From: Lysobacterales bacterium
Lineage (GTDB): Bacteria > Pseudomonadota > Gammaproteobacteria > Xanthomonadales > Xanthomonadaceae
Length of the DNA: 64,000 bases
Direction: 5' to 3'
NCBI GenBank assembly: GCA_016718605.1
Contig: JADKCY010000001.1
Span: forward strand, 1-64,000
Shown here piece by piece: positions 19,934 through 30,564 of this stretch. Within the stretch, counting starts at the first letter, position 1; each line of letters opens with the position of its first letter. The notes below the pieces were generated by a model. It searched no databases. It worked only from the letters and a program-made list of their open reading frames with translations, and was not told the DNA's origin. Position numbers and translations under genes: made by a program.

Positions 19934-20375
19934 TCAGCCAGCCATCAAATATCCACCAAGCTCACCGTCAATAACCTCGAACTCAAAGAACGGCGAGGCT
20001 CCATCCGTCTTTGAGACATCAAGAATTGATATGCATGCACGCTCCGGCAGAATCCCGAAATCCCACGGGTTTCGACCATGAGACACCCTCTCCCTCCACT
20101 CGTTTATTTGGAAGGCATCTAGATGAATATTCGGGATTTTCTATCGTCAGTCCCAACGCACTCGCGCGTGAAGCCTCCAAAAGCACTTCGGAACCGATCC
20201 ATGACTCAGCAACTTTCTCACTGGTCAATCCGCCAGATATTTTGCTGACGGACACGATCTGGTACTTCCCCACGAGTCCATCCACCTGCTCTACGCAATG
20301 GCATCTATCGATGCAAGAAACCTGCGAGAATGGAGCTAGGAAAAGCATCAAAATCAAGAAAATCAACCTCACCAT
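19934..20375 (-). pseudogene. Putative exported immunity protein to the Rhs lysozyme, frameshifted
   Basis: About 146 residues from ATG 20375. An N-terminal hydrophobic segment (RLIFLILMLFLAPFSQVSC) is a signal peptide, possibly with a lipobox Cys. The mature part begins GLVGKYQIVSVSKISGG and ends, after a frame change near 20070, ILDVSKTDGASPFFEFEV and a short tail. Its ATG lies inside the stop of the lysozyme-tipped Rhs gene (ATGGTGA overlap), so the two are translationally coupled. A periplasmic location is what protection against a peptidoglycan hydrolase would require. The immunity role is inferred from position and export, not from a known family. Confidence 0.55.
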
Positions 20376-23130
20376 TTCTTGTAGACTCCATTTGAGTAGA
20401 CATTCCACTCTGCCGCGCGTCTATTTATCATCCCTGATTGACAGACCCTTGAGTATTTCCACGCTTTCAAGCGTCCTCAATGGTCGAAAAAATCAGTTGT
20501 CACAGTCGGACTGTTCATCATTTTTACTACTGACGAGCTGCCAAAGTTAGACCCAATATTGAAGGCAAGCATGACAGCGGCATCAAATTGGCGCTGCGTT
20601 ACATTTCCATCAAGGACAGAATTCACATACTTCACTGTTTGCGCCAAATCTTGGGAAAGTAGCGTTTCCGCTTCAACTTGAGTGATTCCATTCTTGTATA
20701 TTTCCCATTCGCTTTGATTGATTAAATGTCCATATCCTATTGTGGCGCCCGGAACCCATGATTCAATGCCTAAGGATGTTTGGTCATCGGTGGGCTAAGA
20801 CGGCGCTCTTCCATCTCGCGAAGTAGTCCAAGCCCTTCATCGCTTACGCTCATTTTATGCACCAACTCATTAAACGCCCACCCCATCGCCGCCGTCACCG
20901 CCCCATTGGCAAACTTCCCCCCACTCAGCCGTGAAGCCGTTCCTCCGACGAGGGCGCTGGCGGCGACTTGGGCGAGGTCGCTGTCGAGGTTTTCCGTCAG
21001 CGGTCCGGCCAGTTCCGAGAAGCCTGCGCTGGCGAAGCCGCTGCCGAAGCTGGCACTTGAGTTCGCTGCTGACGCCGCCGACGACGCCGTGGGCGACGAT
21101 TTTGGCGGTGCGGCCGATGGTGGTGAGTTTGCCACCTTTGCTGGCCCATTCGGCGGCTTTGAAGTAGGAGCCGACGGCGTAAAAGGCCAAGGCGGTATAG
21201 GCACCGGTCAGGCCGCCTTTGAGGCTGCTGCTTTGAATGGCGCCGGACGCAAAGCCACCTGCGGCGACCGCAAACAGTGCTTGCCCTGCGGTGACGGAGG
21301 TTCCCCAGAATCCCCATGCAGCGCCCGCCGCCGTCCCGCCGCTGTACACCGTGATTGCAATCGCCGCCACGGTGCGCAGGATTTGGCCGACCGACATATG
21401 CCCGCTGGGGTCGGTCAGTGACAGCGGGTTGTTCAGCACGTAGCTGTAGCGGTTCAGGCCCTGGATGCCGGCATCCAGCAGGACGTCGGCTTGCAGGAAG
21501 CGGCCGATCTGCGGGTCGTAGACGCGGCCGTTCATGTGGATCAGGCCGAACACATCCAGCATGTGGTGGCCGGTAAAACCTTGCCGGGTGCTGCTGGGAA
21601 TGCTGCCCAGCGGGCTTTGCCAGGCGGTGCTGCTGCGGCGGTTGCCGTGGGCATCAAAGCTCATGCGTTCGACAATGCCGCCGATGTCGTTGGTCACCGT
21701 GTCGACCGAGCCCAGGGCGTCGCTGAACAGGTAGTGCCGGGGTGAAGTTACCTGGGTTGTCTGCGAACCAGCTTTCGATGGCCACCCCGCCAATATGACG
21801 GCGTATTTGCGTGCGGCTGCCGCTCTGGATGAATTCGACGTTGCCGACCCAGCGCGTGGTGGTGATCTTTTCGGCGACGGTCTGCACTTCCTTGATGCGC
21901 TCGCCTTCCGGGTTGTAGCGCAGTTGCAGTTCGGCGCTGGGCGCGACGCCGCCGACTCGGGCGGCGCGCAGTTCGCCCAGGCCGCTGTAGTCGTAGCTGC
22001 GATCCGTGGCGGTGGTGCTGCCTGCGGCAAAGCTCATGCGACCGGCACCGTCTGCAGGTGGGCGCGTCCGCCGATGCTGCTGACCGCATGCGGGCTGGCG
22101 CTGGCGTTTTGGTCGGTGGCGTTGCAGTTGTCCAGGCCGTGGGTAGGCATAGACCACGCCATTCTTGCTGCACAGGTTGCCGAGTACGTCGTAAGTCAGG
22201 CTCAGCGTGGTGATCGGGCTGCCGTTGTTGAGGCGCAGTTGCACGGTTTTCAGGCGGTTGAGGGCGTCGTAGGTGAAGTCCTCGCGATGCGCGATGCGGC
22301 GGTCTTCGCGCCATTCCAAGCGTCCAATGGCGTTGTACAGATAGCCAAGGTTCTGCAGGCTGTTGCCGCTGCCGCTCTGGATGTCGGTCAGCCAGCCGCG
22401 CTGCGGATCAAAACTGCGGCGGATCGCCAGATTGTCGCTGTCGCCACGGCGCCCAAGGTCACCTGACCGCGCGCATTCATCTGTCGCACCCGGTTGTAGG
22501 CGCCCGACCGCGAGTAGTGATCACGCAGCGCTTCCGGATAGCCTTTGACGGTGTAGGTCTGCTCCAGGGTTTTGCCGCTGGCATCGGTTTGGGTATACGG
22601 TCTGCCGACATCGTCGTAGGTGCTGCTTTCGGTGTAGGTCTGACCATCCAGCAGGGTGGCCACACTCAAGGGACGACCGTAGGCATCGAAGCTGTAGGTG
22701 CACGACAAGGTCGCCCCATCGGCGCTGCTGCGGGTTTCCACTTCCAACGCACCGACGCCCTTGCTGGCGGTGTCGTACTGCCACACATCGGTCACCTGCG
22801 GGCTGCCGCTGACCCGCTTCCAACGCCGACCCAGGGCATCAAAGTGCTGCAGTATCTCTTGGTTGCTGCCATCCACCGCGCGAATCAACTCACCGGCGGC
22901 GTTGTAGACGTAGTCCTCGGCACCGCGATCCGGATCGAGCAACTTCACCAGCCGACCATGGCTGTCGTAGCGCTGCTCCACCACGATCTCACCGCGACCG
23001 GCATTGCGTCGGGTAAAACGCAGACTGCCTTGCAGATCGTATTCGTAGCTGACCGTCAGGCCCAAGGCCGCACCATTGTCGGGATTGGCCTGGCGCTCGC
23101 TGAGCATTCTCGTGAATTTTCCTTGTGGGC
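20369..23130 (-). pseudogene. Rhs protein C-terminal half with GH24 lysozyme tip
   Basis: Polymorphic toxin remnant. YD repeats (RYDSHGRL, YSFDAYGRPL, FTYDALNRLKTV) run into the Rhs core end MNGRVYDPQIGRFLQADVL then NRYSYVLNNPLSLTDPSG, a hydrophobic linker, and a toxin tip. The tip (about 20369-20845) reads LREMEERRLSP, then DDQTSLGIESWVPGATIGYG, TQRQFDAAVMLAFNIG and NRRAAEWNVYSNG: all landmarks of phage-type lysozyme (GH24), with the catalytic Glu in MEERRL. The frame breaks near 22450, 22145, 22045, 21745, 21058, 20797 and 20490. The N-terminal half of Rhs is absent beyond about 23130. It is either an orphan cassette or a real toxin with poor consensus. Confidence 0.75.
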
Positions 23131-23147
23131 CACTCGAACTCTGAAAA

Positions 23148-23541
23148 CTATTTCAATACCGCCCTATCCATGTTGTCCGCGAGAGAGCACGCCCTCTTCA
23201 GTCTTCCCCAGTCGCCCGGAACTTGGAACCCGTCATCTAGTGTTTTTTGCTGCTGCAAGCGATAGAACTCTACAACGGAACGGCAATCCCCTTGCTCTGC
23301 GGAAAGCAAGAGAAAGAAGAAGTGCTCGATAAAACTGAAAGACTTGCTAGTCGCTGTAGTACAACGATAGTTCATACGAAGCATCAGAGTTGCCATTAAC
23401 GGCGCTTCTTCGAAGTTCCAAGATTTCTTCGGTGTTATGTGATCTGACCGCCTCAAGCTCATCCCAAGTCTGCGCGAGTCCGTCAAACGGAACCAACAGA
23501 AGAAACGTCAACGCTATCTCTTTGGTAAAATTGTGGCCCAT
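23148..23541 (-). pseudogene. Small exported protein, putative orphan immunity, frameshifted
   Basis: From ATG 23541 a signal peptide (FTKEIALTFLLLVPFDGLAQ) leads into TEEILELRRSAVNGNSDASY. After a frame change near 23370 it continues FLLLSAEQGDCRSVVEFYRL. The SAEQGD/GNSDASY spacing recalls Sel1-type helical repeats. It starts 18 bases after the stop of an upstream toxin-tip-like fragment and has a ribosome site AAGGAG. This is the layout of a toxin-tip/immunity pair. Family not recognised with confidence. Confidence 0.4.
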
Positions 23542-23558
23542 TCTCCGACTCCTTCATT

Positions 23559-23715
23559 CTATTCTGCGATTGGAATAATGTGTCCTGCAGAAACAGTCAG
23601 TGTTCCGATTGGCGCAATAACTCTGACGCTGAGGCGATGGGCGACGTACTGCGCAAAACTCAGAGGAAAATTCCAGGTGGATCGACGAGCAGGTATCGCA
23701 TACCGTAAGTACAAC
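23559..23715 (-). pseudogene. Possible toxin-tip end fragment
   Basis: About 50 codons ending FAQYVAHRLSVRVIAPIG then a hydrophobic IIPIAE and stop. It is placed just before the exported protein at 23541, as the end of a toxin gene would be. There is no similarity I can name and no start, so this is a weak call. Confidence 0.25.
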
Positions 23716-23828
23716 AACTACCCCAAGGTGCATGTTAAGATATCATTCCTCAATGAATCTTGAGAGTCTCTCTCTATCCCACCTGTGTTCGGTTTTCAAT
23801 TCAATAGCCAAAGGCCGTAAATCATATA

Positions 23829-24000
23829 TTATTGATCCGCCAACTTGCCTAGTGAAACCGAAACAGAAAATACCGACTGCAACTGATTACCGTTAGACGC
23901 TGCCACGTTGACGACAACGTAGCTCACCGTCATGCCCAAGGTTGCTACGTTATCAGGCTTGGTCTTGCGCTCGCTGATCATTCTGGTAAGTTTCTTGAAA
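23829..24000 (-). pseudogene. Short Rhs fragment (third copy)
   Basis: The frame contains LTRMISERKTKPDNVATLG then MTVSY, the same stretch as FTRMLSERQANPDNGAALG in the main Rhs remnant (about 23040-23120). It then departs into unrelated sequence and stops at 23829. It marks another recombination scar of the rhs array. Confidence 0.6.
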
Positions 24001-24039
24001 GTCAATCGAAGCCGGCCAGTGTAATGCGGGTGTTCCGCG

Positions 24040-24375
24040 CTATGGTTCATTGCTGCCAACTGAATAAATCTCCAATAGTCCAATCTTACTTGTCAAGAAT
24101 CCACCTCCGACAAGACTGCCGCTGTAAGCGCGAAACTTCCCTTTGATATACAATCGTTGTCTTCTCCCAAGCGCCTCTTCAATCTCTGAGGAACCAACGG
24201 CATCAATATAGTGTTTCTTTCTGTGATGTATGCCATCGCACGGAAATATGTGTATTGCGCCGAGTGTGTTTTTTTCCTGGCAAATAACAAGGTAAACATC
24301 TTCACCATCGTGCGCCTCAGGATTTTCGATCAGGCTCAGGACTAAATGTGTCGGGAAGTCTTTCGTTGTTGCCAT
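24040..24375 (-). CDS. Small hypothetical protein of the toxin-array region
   Basis: 111 residues, ATG 24375. The pattern LIENPEAHDGEDVYLV followed by an alternating strand-rich region and RQRLYIKGKF looks like a small beta-barrel (OB-like) fold. The next gene upstream (24623-25017) has a similar pattern (LLASPTSFDGATVIIAG and LLTVEGRF), so the two may be relatives. It lacks an obvious signal peptide in this frame. Possible orphan immunity gene; function unknown. Confidence 0.45.
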   Translation of the reverse strand: MATTKDFPTHLVLSLIENPEAHDGEDVYLVICQEKNTLGAIHIFPCDGIHHRKKHYIDAVGSSEIEEALGRRQRLYIKGKFRAYSGSLVGGGFLTSKIGLLEIYSVGSNEP

Positions 24376-24622
24376 GATGTGAACAAAATTGCGAACAAGA
24401 TCCCAAAAATAGGGTATGCTGGTTTCATCTTTTTCGTCCAGTCAATCGCAATTTGTTTTAGCATGCGGAGAGGATATTCCCGACACCAATTCTATTACTC
24501 AACATTTTCAAAGGCAGCATTTCCGCCGACAATATAACTCCAGTTTTTGAGGCGTCGTTTCTGAAAGAAATGATTACTGAGACCGCCATGCGGCGGGGAA
24601 TTCTGGAGCTTGTCGGCATCGA
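24376..24622. other. No gene seen
   Basis: AT-rich spacer between two small genes of the toxin array. I see no frame with a plausible start and domain. Confidence 0.4.
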
Positions 24623-25017
24623 CTACGGTAGTGACGGGCCACTCAAATTGTAAGCTTCAATCACACCCCACAAAAATGGCTCGTCCGTTTGAATGGTTTG
24701 ACTTAGGTCTTTAAATCGACCTTCAACTGTTAGCAGCGCGGCACCTTCCGGAATCTTCTTTTGGACAAGATCCACCATTAGTCTTACGCCGTTAGAGTAG
24801 TTGAGATCATCGCAATCACTACGCGTGGAGGAACAGCCCATATCCATGATCCCCAGAACGGCAGACGGCAGCCAGCAATGATTACCGTTGCACCATCAAA
24901 AGATGTTGGGCTCGCCAACAATGCTACCAGGCTGCTCTGTCGTGGGAAATCGTCTCTCGCTGGCGCGTTTGCGAAAATCGCAAGAAAGATAAACGCGAGA
25001 ATACTTTTCTTGGCCAT
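24623..25017 (-). pseudogene. Small exported OB-like protein, frameshifted
   Basis: ATG 25017 begins MAKKSILAFIFLAIFANAPA, a signal peptide. The mature part has SPTSFDGATVIIAG, then after a frame change near 24850 MGCSSTRSDCDDLNYSNGVR and GAALLTVEGRFKDLS. The layout resembles the neighbour at 24040-24375. Likely another orphan immunity-type gene of the Rhs array; no named family. Confidence 0.4.
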
Positions 25018-25168
25018 CCCGATTGCCCTGTTGTTTCGAACGGTGGTGGCACCTTGGTGGCGATTAGGTCAGCGGCTATCACCACCAACTCGAAGCGCCT
25101 TTACATCATTTCGCGCCGATCCTCTGGCACAACGCATTGCGCTGCAACGCCTCCAGCCATTCCGCGTG

Positions 25169-26826
25169 TCACGGTGCCACCTTGCGTTTGATCAGCCGCG
25201 CCAGTGGTCTTGGCAGTTTGCCGAGGGAGCCTAGCAAGCTGGGCAGCAGGCGCAGTTTCAGGCCGGAGAAGGCGCTGGGAACGACGGCTTCGATCAGGTG
25301 TGGTCCGGGGCTGCGCAGGGCGTTTTCCAGCGCGATGCAGAACGCCTCGGCGGTTTGTGCGCGCACGGAGTGGACGCCCAAACTGTTGCCGAGTTGCACG
25401 AAGTCGATGCCGGGCTGGCTGAGGTCGAGTTGCGAGCGCGCCTTGTCGCCATTGCCGCTGGCACCAACCCGTTGCAGTTCGACGTTGAGGATGGCGTAGG
25501 AGGCGTTGTTGAAGATGATGTTGGTGACGTTCAAGCGCTCGCGCGCCATCGTCCACAGGGCTTGAATGGTGTACATCGCCGAGCCGTCTCCGGCCAGGGC
25601 GATGACCGGGCGGTCCGGGCAGGCAATCGCCGCACCGACGGCATTCGGCAATCCCTGACCAATGGCGCCACCGGTCAAGGTCAGCACATCGTGGCGCGGC
25701 GCGCCCGCCGTGAGGCTGGGCAGAAACACACCCGAGGTCTGCGCTTCGTCGACAAGGATGGCGCGCTCGGGCAGTAGATGACCGATGGCCTTGCAGACCT
25801 TTCGGCGGTCAAGCGTCCAATCGGTCGGCCGGGGCGGGCGGCGATCTGCAACACGGCTTGTGCATCGTCGCAGGCCAGTTCGTTGCACAGGCGCTGTAGG
25901 CTGGATTCGGCATCCTGCTGCGCGCTGCTCCAGGACATGCGCGGTGCAGCCGTCGGGGGAGTAGGTCGCTGGTCTTGCCGGGGTAGGCGAAAAACGACAC
26001 CGGCGATTTGGCATCGACCAGAATCAGATGCTGATAGCCCGCCAATTGAACGGCGGCCAGTTCGGCGAGATAGGCGATACGTTCAACCGGCGGCAGGCCC
26101 GCACCGCGTTCGATGCGTGTGGGAAACACCTCGGCAAACAGCTTGACGCCAAAACGCGCCGCGACCTTGCCCGCCGCCAACAGAGCGGGCTCGCGTAACG
26201 CCTGTCCGCCCAGCAGCATCGCGATCTTTCCGCCACCTTGAATGACCTGCGCGATGGCGGCGATCACGGCGTCCTGGGCGACTTCGCGAGGGGTAGCACC
26301 GGTGGCGGGGCAGGGTTCGCACCAGCACCCCCACGAGACATCGGCGGGCAGGATCAAGGTGGCGACCTGGCCCGGCGGACCCATCGATGCGGCCACCGCT
26401 TCGGCGGCATCCTGGCAAAGCTGATCTGTCGATGCGGGAAGTCCGCACCCAGGTCGAACAATTGCGCGCGATGGTTTCAATGTCCGACTGCAGTTGTGCG
26501 TCGTACTTGACGTGCGAAGTGGCGTGATCGCCCACGATGTTGACAACGGGCACCTTGCCCTTGCGCGCGTTGTGCAGATTGGCCAGCCCATTGCCCAATC
26601 CGCAGCCGAGGTGCAGCAAGGTTGCCGCAGGCTTGCCCGCCATGCGCGCATAGCCGTCAGCAGCGCCAGTGGCAACGCCCTCGAACAAGGTCAGCACCGC
26701 ACGCATGCGTGGCTCGTGATCGAGTGCCGCGACGAAGTGCATTTCCGAGGTGCCGGGATTGCTGAAACAGACCTCGACTCCCGCATCAGCCAGAGTTTGC
26801 AGCAGAGCGTGTGCGCCGTTGGGCAT
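25169..26826 (-). pseudogene. Acetolactate-synthase-like ThDP enzyme, several frameshifts
   Basis: Thiamine-diphosphate-dependent enzyme of the acetolactate synthase/benzoylformate decarboxylase group. The N-terminal domain starts MPNGAHALLQTLADAGVEVC, with the catalytic Glu in TLFEGVATGAADGY. The C-terminal domain has GGAIGQGLPNAVGAA and the GDG...NN cofactor motif (LAGDGSAMYTIQ, IIFNN). The frame changes near 26437, 25967, 25940 and 25805, and each part joins smoothly to the next frame. The native reaction is not clear; such stand-alone proteins are often annotated acetolactate synthase without proof. It lies just downstream of the FAD dehydrogenase (18 bases), so they are probably one operon. 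Confidence 0.75.
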
Positions 26827-26844
26827 GAGTGAACCTTTGTGGGA

Positions 26845-28451
26845 TCAGTGGGCGATGGATCGCGCTGCCGCGCGTGCGGTGAGGATGCAACCGGGCAGAA
26901 GGTGCCTTCCAGCGATCGCTTGCCATTTGCGCCACCGCCGCCGAAACCTGCAGCCTCGCCGACGCAGTACAGACCTTCGATGGCATCGCCGTGGGAATTC
27001 AGCACGCGACTTTGCAAATCTGTGCGCAGACCGCCCAGGCTTTTGCGGGTGATCAATTGCATCTGGATGGCGATGAAAGGTCCTGCACCTGCCTGCTGCA
27101 AGGGTGCTGGCTTGCAGGTACGCAAGCGATCAGGTTTCCATTGCCGGGCATGCAGGATACGCCGGATCTGCTCGTCGTTATGCAAGGCGTCACCGTTCGC
27201 AAAGTTGGCGTCAAAGGCATCAGCAACCTGCTGCAAGCCTGCGGCATCGATATCGTTGCTGCCGGTCAGCGCGTTCATTTTGGCGGCCAGTCCGCTTAGT
27301 TGATCATCGACCAGGAATTGCGGAACTTCGCGTTGCATCTGACGCACCAGACGGTGATTGCCAAACAGGGTTTCGTACAACAGTGGCAGCAGTTGTTGAT
27401 CGCGAATGCGCGGATTGTGCTCGGCGCCGGAAATCGCAAACTCCTTGGCCGCGATGCGCCAATTGAGCAGATGCCAAGTCCATGGTTTGTCCTGCGCGGC
27501 GACACGCTGACATAGCCCGTGCGTGTCGAAGCCGGTCACCAATGGCTGCGGACCGATGCGTCTGCCGTGATGGTCAAGCCATAGCGCCGACTTGCAGGGA
27601 ATCGTCGACAGCCCTTGGCCTGCGAAATGCGGCTGAGGATGCGGAAAGCCTGCGGCGTAGTTCCACATCTCACCGGCATTCACCAACAGGCCACCCAAGT
27701 CGGCGCAGACATGCTGGTGCAGTTGCCCATCGGCATACGGATGCGCCCCATTGAGCATGCGCGCAGGGCGCGGACGATCAGCGGGCCAATGTGCGATGAC
27801 CTGTTCGCTGGAGCCATTGATGCCGCCCATCGCCAGCACCACGACCGGCGCGCCAATGCGAAGCTCACGGTCCTGCGCTTCATCCCTGACACGTGCGCCT
27901 GTGGGTCGACCGGCACTGGATTCAATCGCGATCACGCGATGCCGATGCAATACCTGCAGCGAGCCAGGCGTATCGACCGCCTGCAGGGCGGCAAACAATC
28001 GCTTCACCATGGCCTGCGCGCAGCCCCAGAGTACGTGATAGCGCGGCAATTGGTTGCCATCGCCATACAGACCGCGTTCGACCCAGTTCACTGCGGGCAG
28101 AAACTTGAGACCATGTGCCAACAGCCAGTCGTAGACCTCGCTACGCGAATGCTCGACGTAGTAGCGCGCCCAAGCCAACGAGTGCTGATCGGTCAGGTCC
28201 AACTCACCAAAGCGTAGCCAGTCCTGCAGCGCACGCTCGGGCGTGTCGGGAATCTTCATGCGCCGTTGCAAGGGCGTGCCGACAAGCGCCATGCCACCAA
28301 ACGCCCACAACGCCAATCCGCCAAAGCGCTCGGGCGTATCGCGATCCACCAACACGACATGCTTGCCTGCGCGACGGCATTCCAAGGCAGTGACCAGACC
28401 GGCCAAGCCGCCACCTACGATCATCACGTCTGCCTGCGTGCGGGAACTCAT
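26845..28451 (-). CDS. FAD-binding dehydrogenase (fumarate reductase/KstD-like)
   Basis: Flavoprotein of about 535 residues. N-terminal dinucleotide fold VMIVGGGLAGLVTALE, and near the end YCVGEAAGFGGGGANGKRSL, the FAD pyrophosphate site of the succinate dehydrogenase/3-ketosteroid dehydrogenase group. The final residues need a one-base correction near 26904 (TTCTG to TTCCTG). They then read LPGCILTARAAARSIAH and stop at 26845. Uncorrected, the frame runs on into the next gene to 26691. It overlaps no neighbour once corrected and precedes the ThDP enzyme. Confidence 0.78.
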
Positions 28452-28576
28452 CGCTGCGAATCACCTGCCGAATCAAGCCGACACGATAGCCCGAGACGAG
28501 TGCGACTCATCGTGCGCTGCGGCAGATTTCGCAGAGTGGAGCGACGGAGGCGCGCTCCATCGCTCATGCGCGATGC

Positions 28577-30247
28577 TCAGTACGAGTCCTGATGCACTTC
28601 CTTGACGGCGCGACCGGAGGGGTCGACCACCGATTTCAATGACGGGTCCCATTCCAGCGCGGCGGCGGTGGAGCAGGCCACCGATGGGCCACCGGGCACG
28701 CATTCAGCCGCCCACGCCTGCGGGTAGTGCTGTTCGAACATCTCGCGATAGAAATAGGCTTCTTTGGTTGCCGGTGTGTTGTAGGGGAAGCGGAAGCGCG
28801 CGTTCTCCATTTGCGCATCGCTGATCCTGGCCTCGGCATGTGCCTTGAGCGAGTCGATCCAGGAGTAGCCCACGCCATCCGAGAACTGCTCCTTCTGGCG
28901 CCACAGGATGCTGTCGGGCAGGTAGCCCGCGAAGGCTTCGCGCAGGAATTGCTTTTCCATACGTCCGCGGGCTTTACCAGAGAGCTTGACTTCTGGATTC
29001 AACGACATCGCCACATCGATGAATACGCGATCGAGGAAGGGCACGCGGGCTTCCACGCCCCAAGCGGCCATCGACTTGTTGGCGCGCAAACAGTCGAACA
29101 GGTGCAGGTTGTCGAGTTTGCGAACGGTTTCTTCGTGCAGCGCTTCGGCGTTTGGTGCTTTGTGGAAATACAGATAGCCGCCAAACAGTTCATCCGAGCC
29201 TTCGCCGGACAGCACCATCTTGATGCCCATGGCGCGGATGCGACGCGCCATCAGGTACATCGGCGTTGAAGCGCGAATGGTGGTGACATCGTAGGTTTCG
29301 AGGTGATAAATCACGTCAGACAGCGCATCCAGTCCTTCCTGGATGGTGAAGTGGAACTCGTGATGCACCGTGCCGATATGCGCGGCCACTTCACGTGCGG
29401 CCTTGAGGTCGGGCGATTCCTTCAGGCCTACTGCAAAGCTGTGCAGTTGCGGCCACCACGCTTCGGTCTTCTCATCTTCTTCGACACGGCGGGCGGCGTA
29501 CTTCTTGGCAATGGCAGCCACCAGCGACGAATCCAGACCGCCCGAAAGCAGCACACCATAGGGCACGTCGCTCATCATGTGCGTCTTCACCGCATGCTCA
29601 AACGCAGCACGCAGGGCGAGGCGGTCAGTCGGACCGTCCTTCACCGCCGAGTACTCACGCCAACCGGGATGGTAGTAGCCGGTGGGTGCCGCATCGCCAG
29701 ACTGCCAGTAGTGACCGGGAGGGAACTCCTTGGCATCTTTGCAGACCGGTGCAAGCGACTTCAGCTCGGAGCCCACGAACAGATTTCCATGCGCGTCGTG
29801 GCCGTAATAGAGCGGAATGATGCCAATCGGATCGCGACCGATCAGCCAGCGCCCTGCGGCGTCATCCCACAGCACGAAGGCGAACATGCCTTCGAGTTGA
29901 TTGAGGAAGTCGGGGCCGAATTTTCGATACAGCGGCAGAATAACTTCGCAGTCCGAATGCGTCTGGTAGGCATAGTCGGCCTCGGTGGCGGCGCGCAATT
30001 CGCGATGGTTGTAAATCTCGCCATTGACGGCCAGCGCCTGCGTGCCATCCGGCGACAGCAAGGGCTGCGCACCGCTGTCAACACCGACGATGGCCAGACG
30101 CTCATGCACGAGGATTGCGCGATGGTTCGCATACACCCCCGACCAGTCCGGACCGCGATGGCGCATGCGGCGAGAGAGATCCAACGCCTGCGCGCGCAAC
30201 GCAACCGGATCGGAACGGAGATCAAGAATGCCAAGGATCGAGCACAT
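28577..30247 (-). CDS. asnB: Asparagine synthetase B (glutamine-hydrolysing)
   Basis: Makes asparagine from aspartate, glutamine and ATP. 556 residues, close to E. coli AsnB. The start MCSILGILD puts the nucleophilic Cys at position 2 after Met removal, which fixes ATG 30247 over the upstream ATGs. The N-terminal glutaminase domain has RHRGPDWSG and NGEIYNHREL; the synthetase domain has the PP-loop LLSGGLDSSLVAAIA and SGEGSDELFGGY. It is intact and monocistronic as far as visible. Confidence 0.95.
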   Translation of the reverse strand: MCSILGILDLRSDPVALRAQALDLSRRMRHRGPDWSGVYANHRAILVHERLAIVGVDSGAQPLLSPDGTQALAVNGEIYNHRELRAATEADYAYQTHSDCEVILPLYRKFGPDFLNQLEGMFAFVLWDDAAGRWLIGRDPIGIIPLYYGHDAHGNLFVGSELKSLAPVCKDAKEFPPGHYWQSGDAAPTGYYHPGWREYSAVKDGPTDRLALRAAFEHAVKTHMMSDVPYGVLLSGGLDSSLVAAIAKKYAARRVEEDEKTEAWWPQLHSFAVGLKESPDLKAAREVAAHIGTVHHEFHFTIQEGLDALSDVIYHLETYDVTTIRASTPMYLMARRIRAMGIKMVLSGEGSDELFGGYLYFHKAPNAEALHEETVRKLDNLHLFDCLRANKSMAAWGVEARVPFLDRVFIDVAMSLNPEVKLSGKARGRMEKQFLREAFAGYLPDSILWRQKEQFSDGVGYSWIDSLKAHAEARISDAQMENARFRFPYNTPATKEAYFYREMFEQHYPQAWAAECVPGGPSVACSTAAALEWDPSLKSVVDPSGRAVKEVHQDSY

Positions 30248-30564
30248 GGGCGCCATGCCAGCAGTGAAAGGAGGCACGATTCTATGCCACGCGGCGAACC
30301 CGATTGCGCGCTGCAGCAGGCATCATGCGGAGATGGCATGGCGGCACCATTCCGTTGGAAACCAGAAGCCCTCGCAATGAGGGCTTCGGAAGTGAGGCTG
30401 GTCGGATCAGGCGGGAGATGCTCGACGCGCATTGCGACCGACCCACCGCTGCATCGGCGATCACCTTGCAATACGGAGAGGGTGTCCCAGAGTGGGCACG
30501 GTTTGCGCGCATGGTTGACGAGATCTCTTTCGTGCGCCCAATGACAATGCGATGGATTGAGACG
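30248..30564. other. Intergenic region between asnB and the 5'-nucleotidase gene
   Basis: No gene recognised. It must contain the asnB promoter and holds a perfect stem-loop at 30365-30387, described separately. Confidence 0.5.
30365..30387 (-). terminator. Stem-loop, likely terminator of the 5'-nucleotidase gene
   Basis: GAAGCCCTC and GAGGGCTTC form a 9-base-pair stem with a 5-base loop. On the minus strand it is followed by a short T-containing stretch, not a strong T run, so termination is probable rather than sure. Confidence 0.5.
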
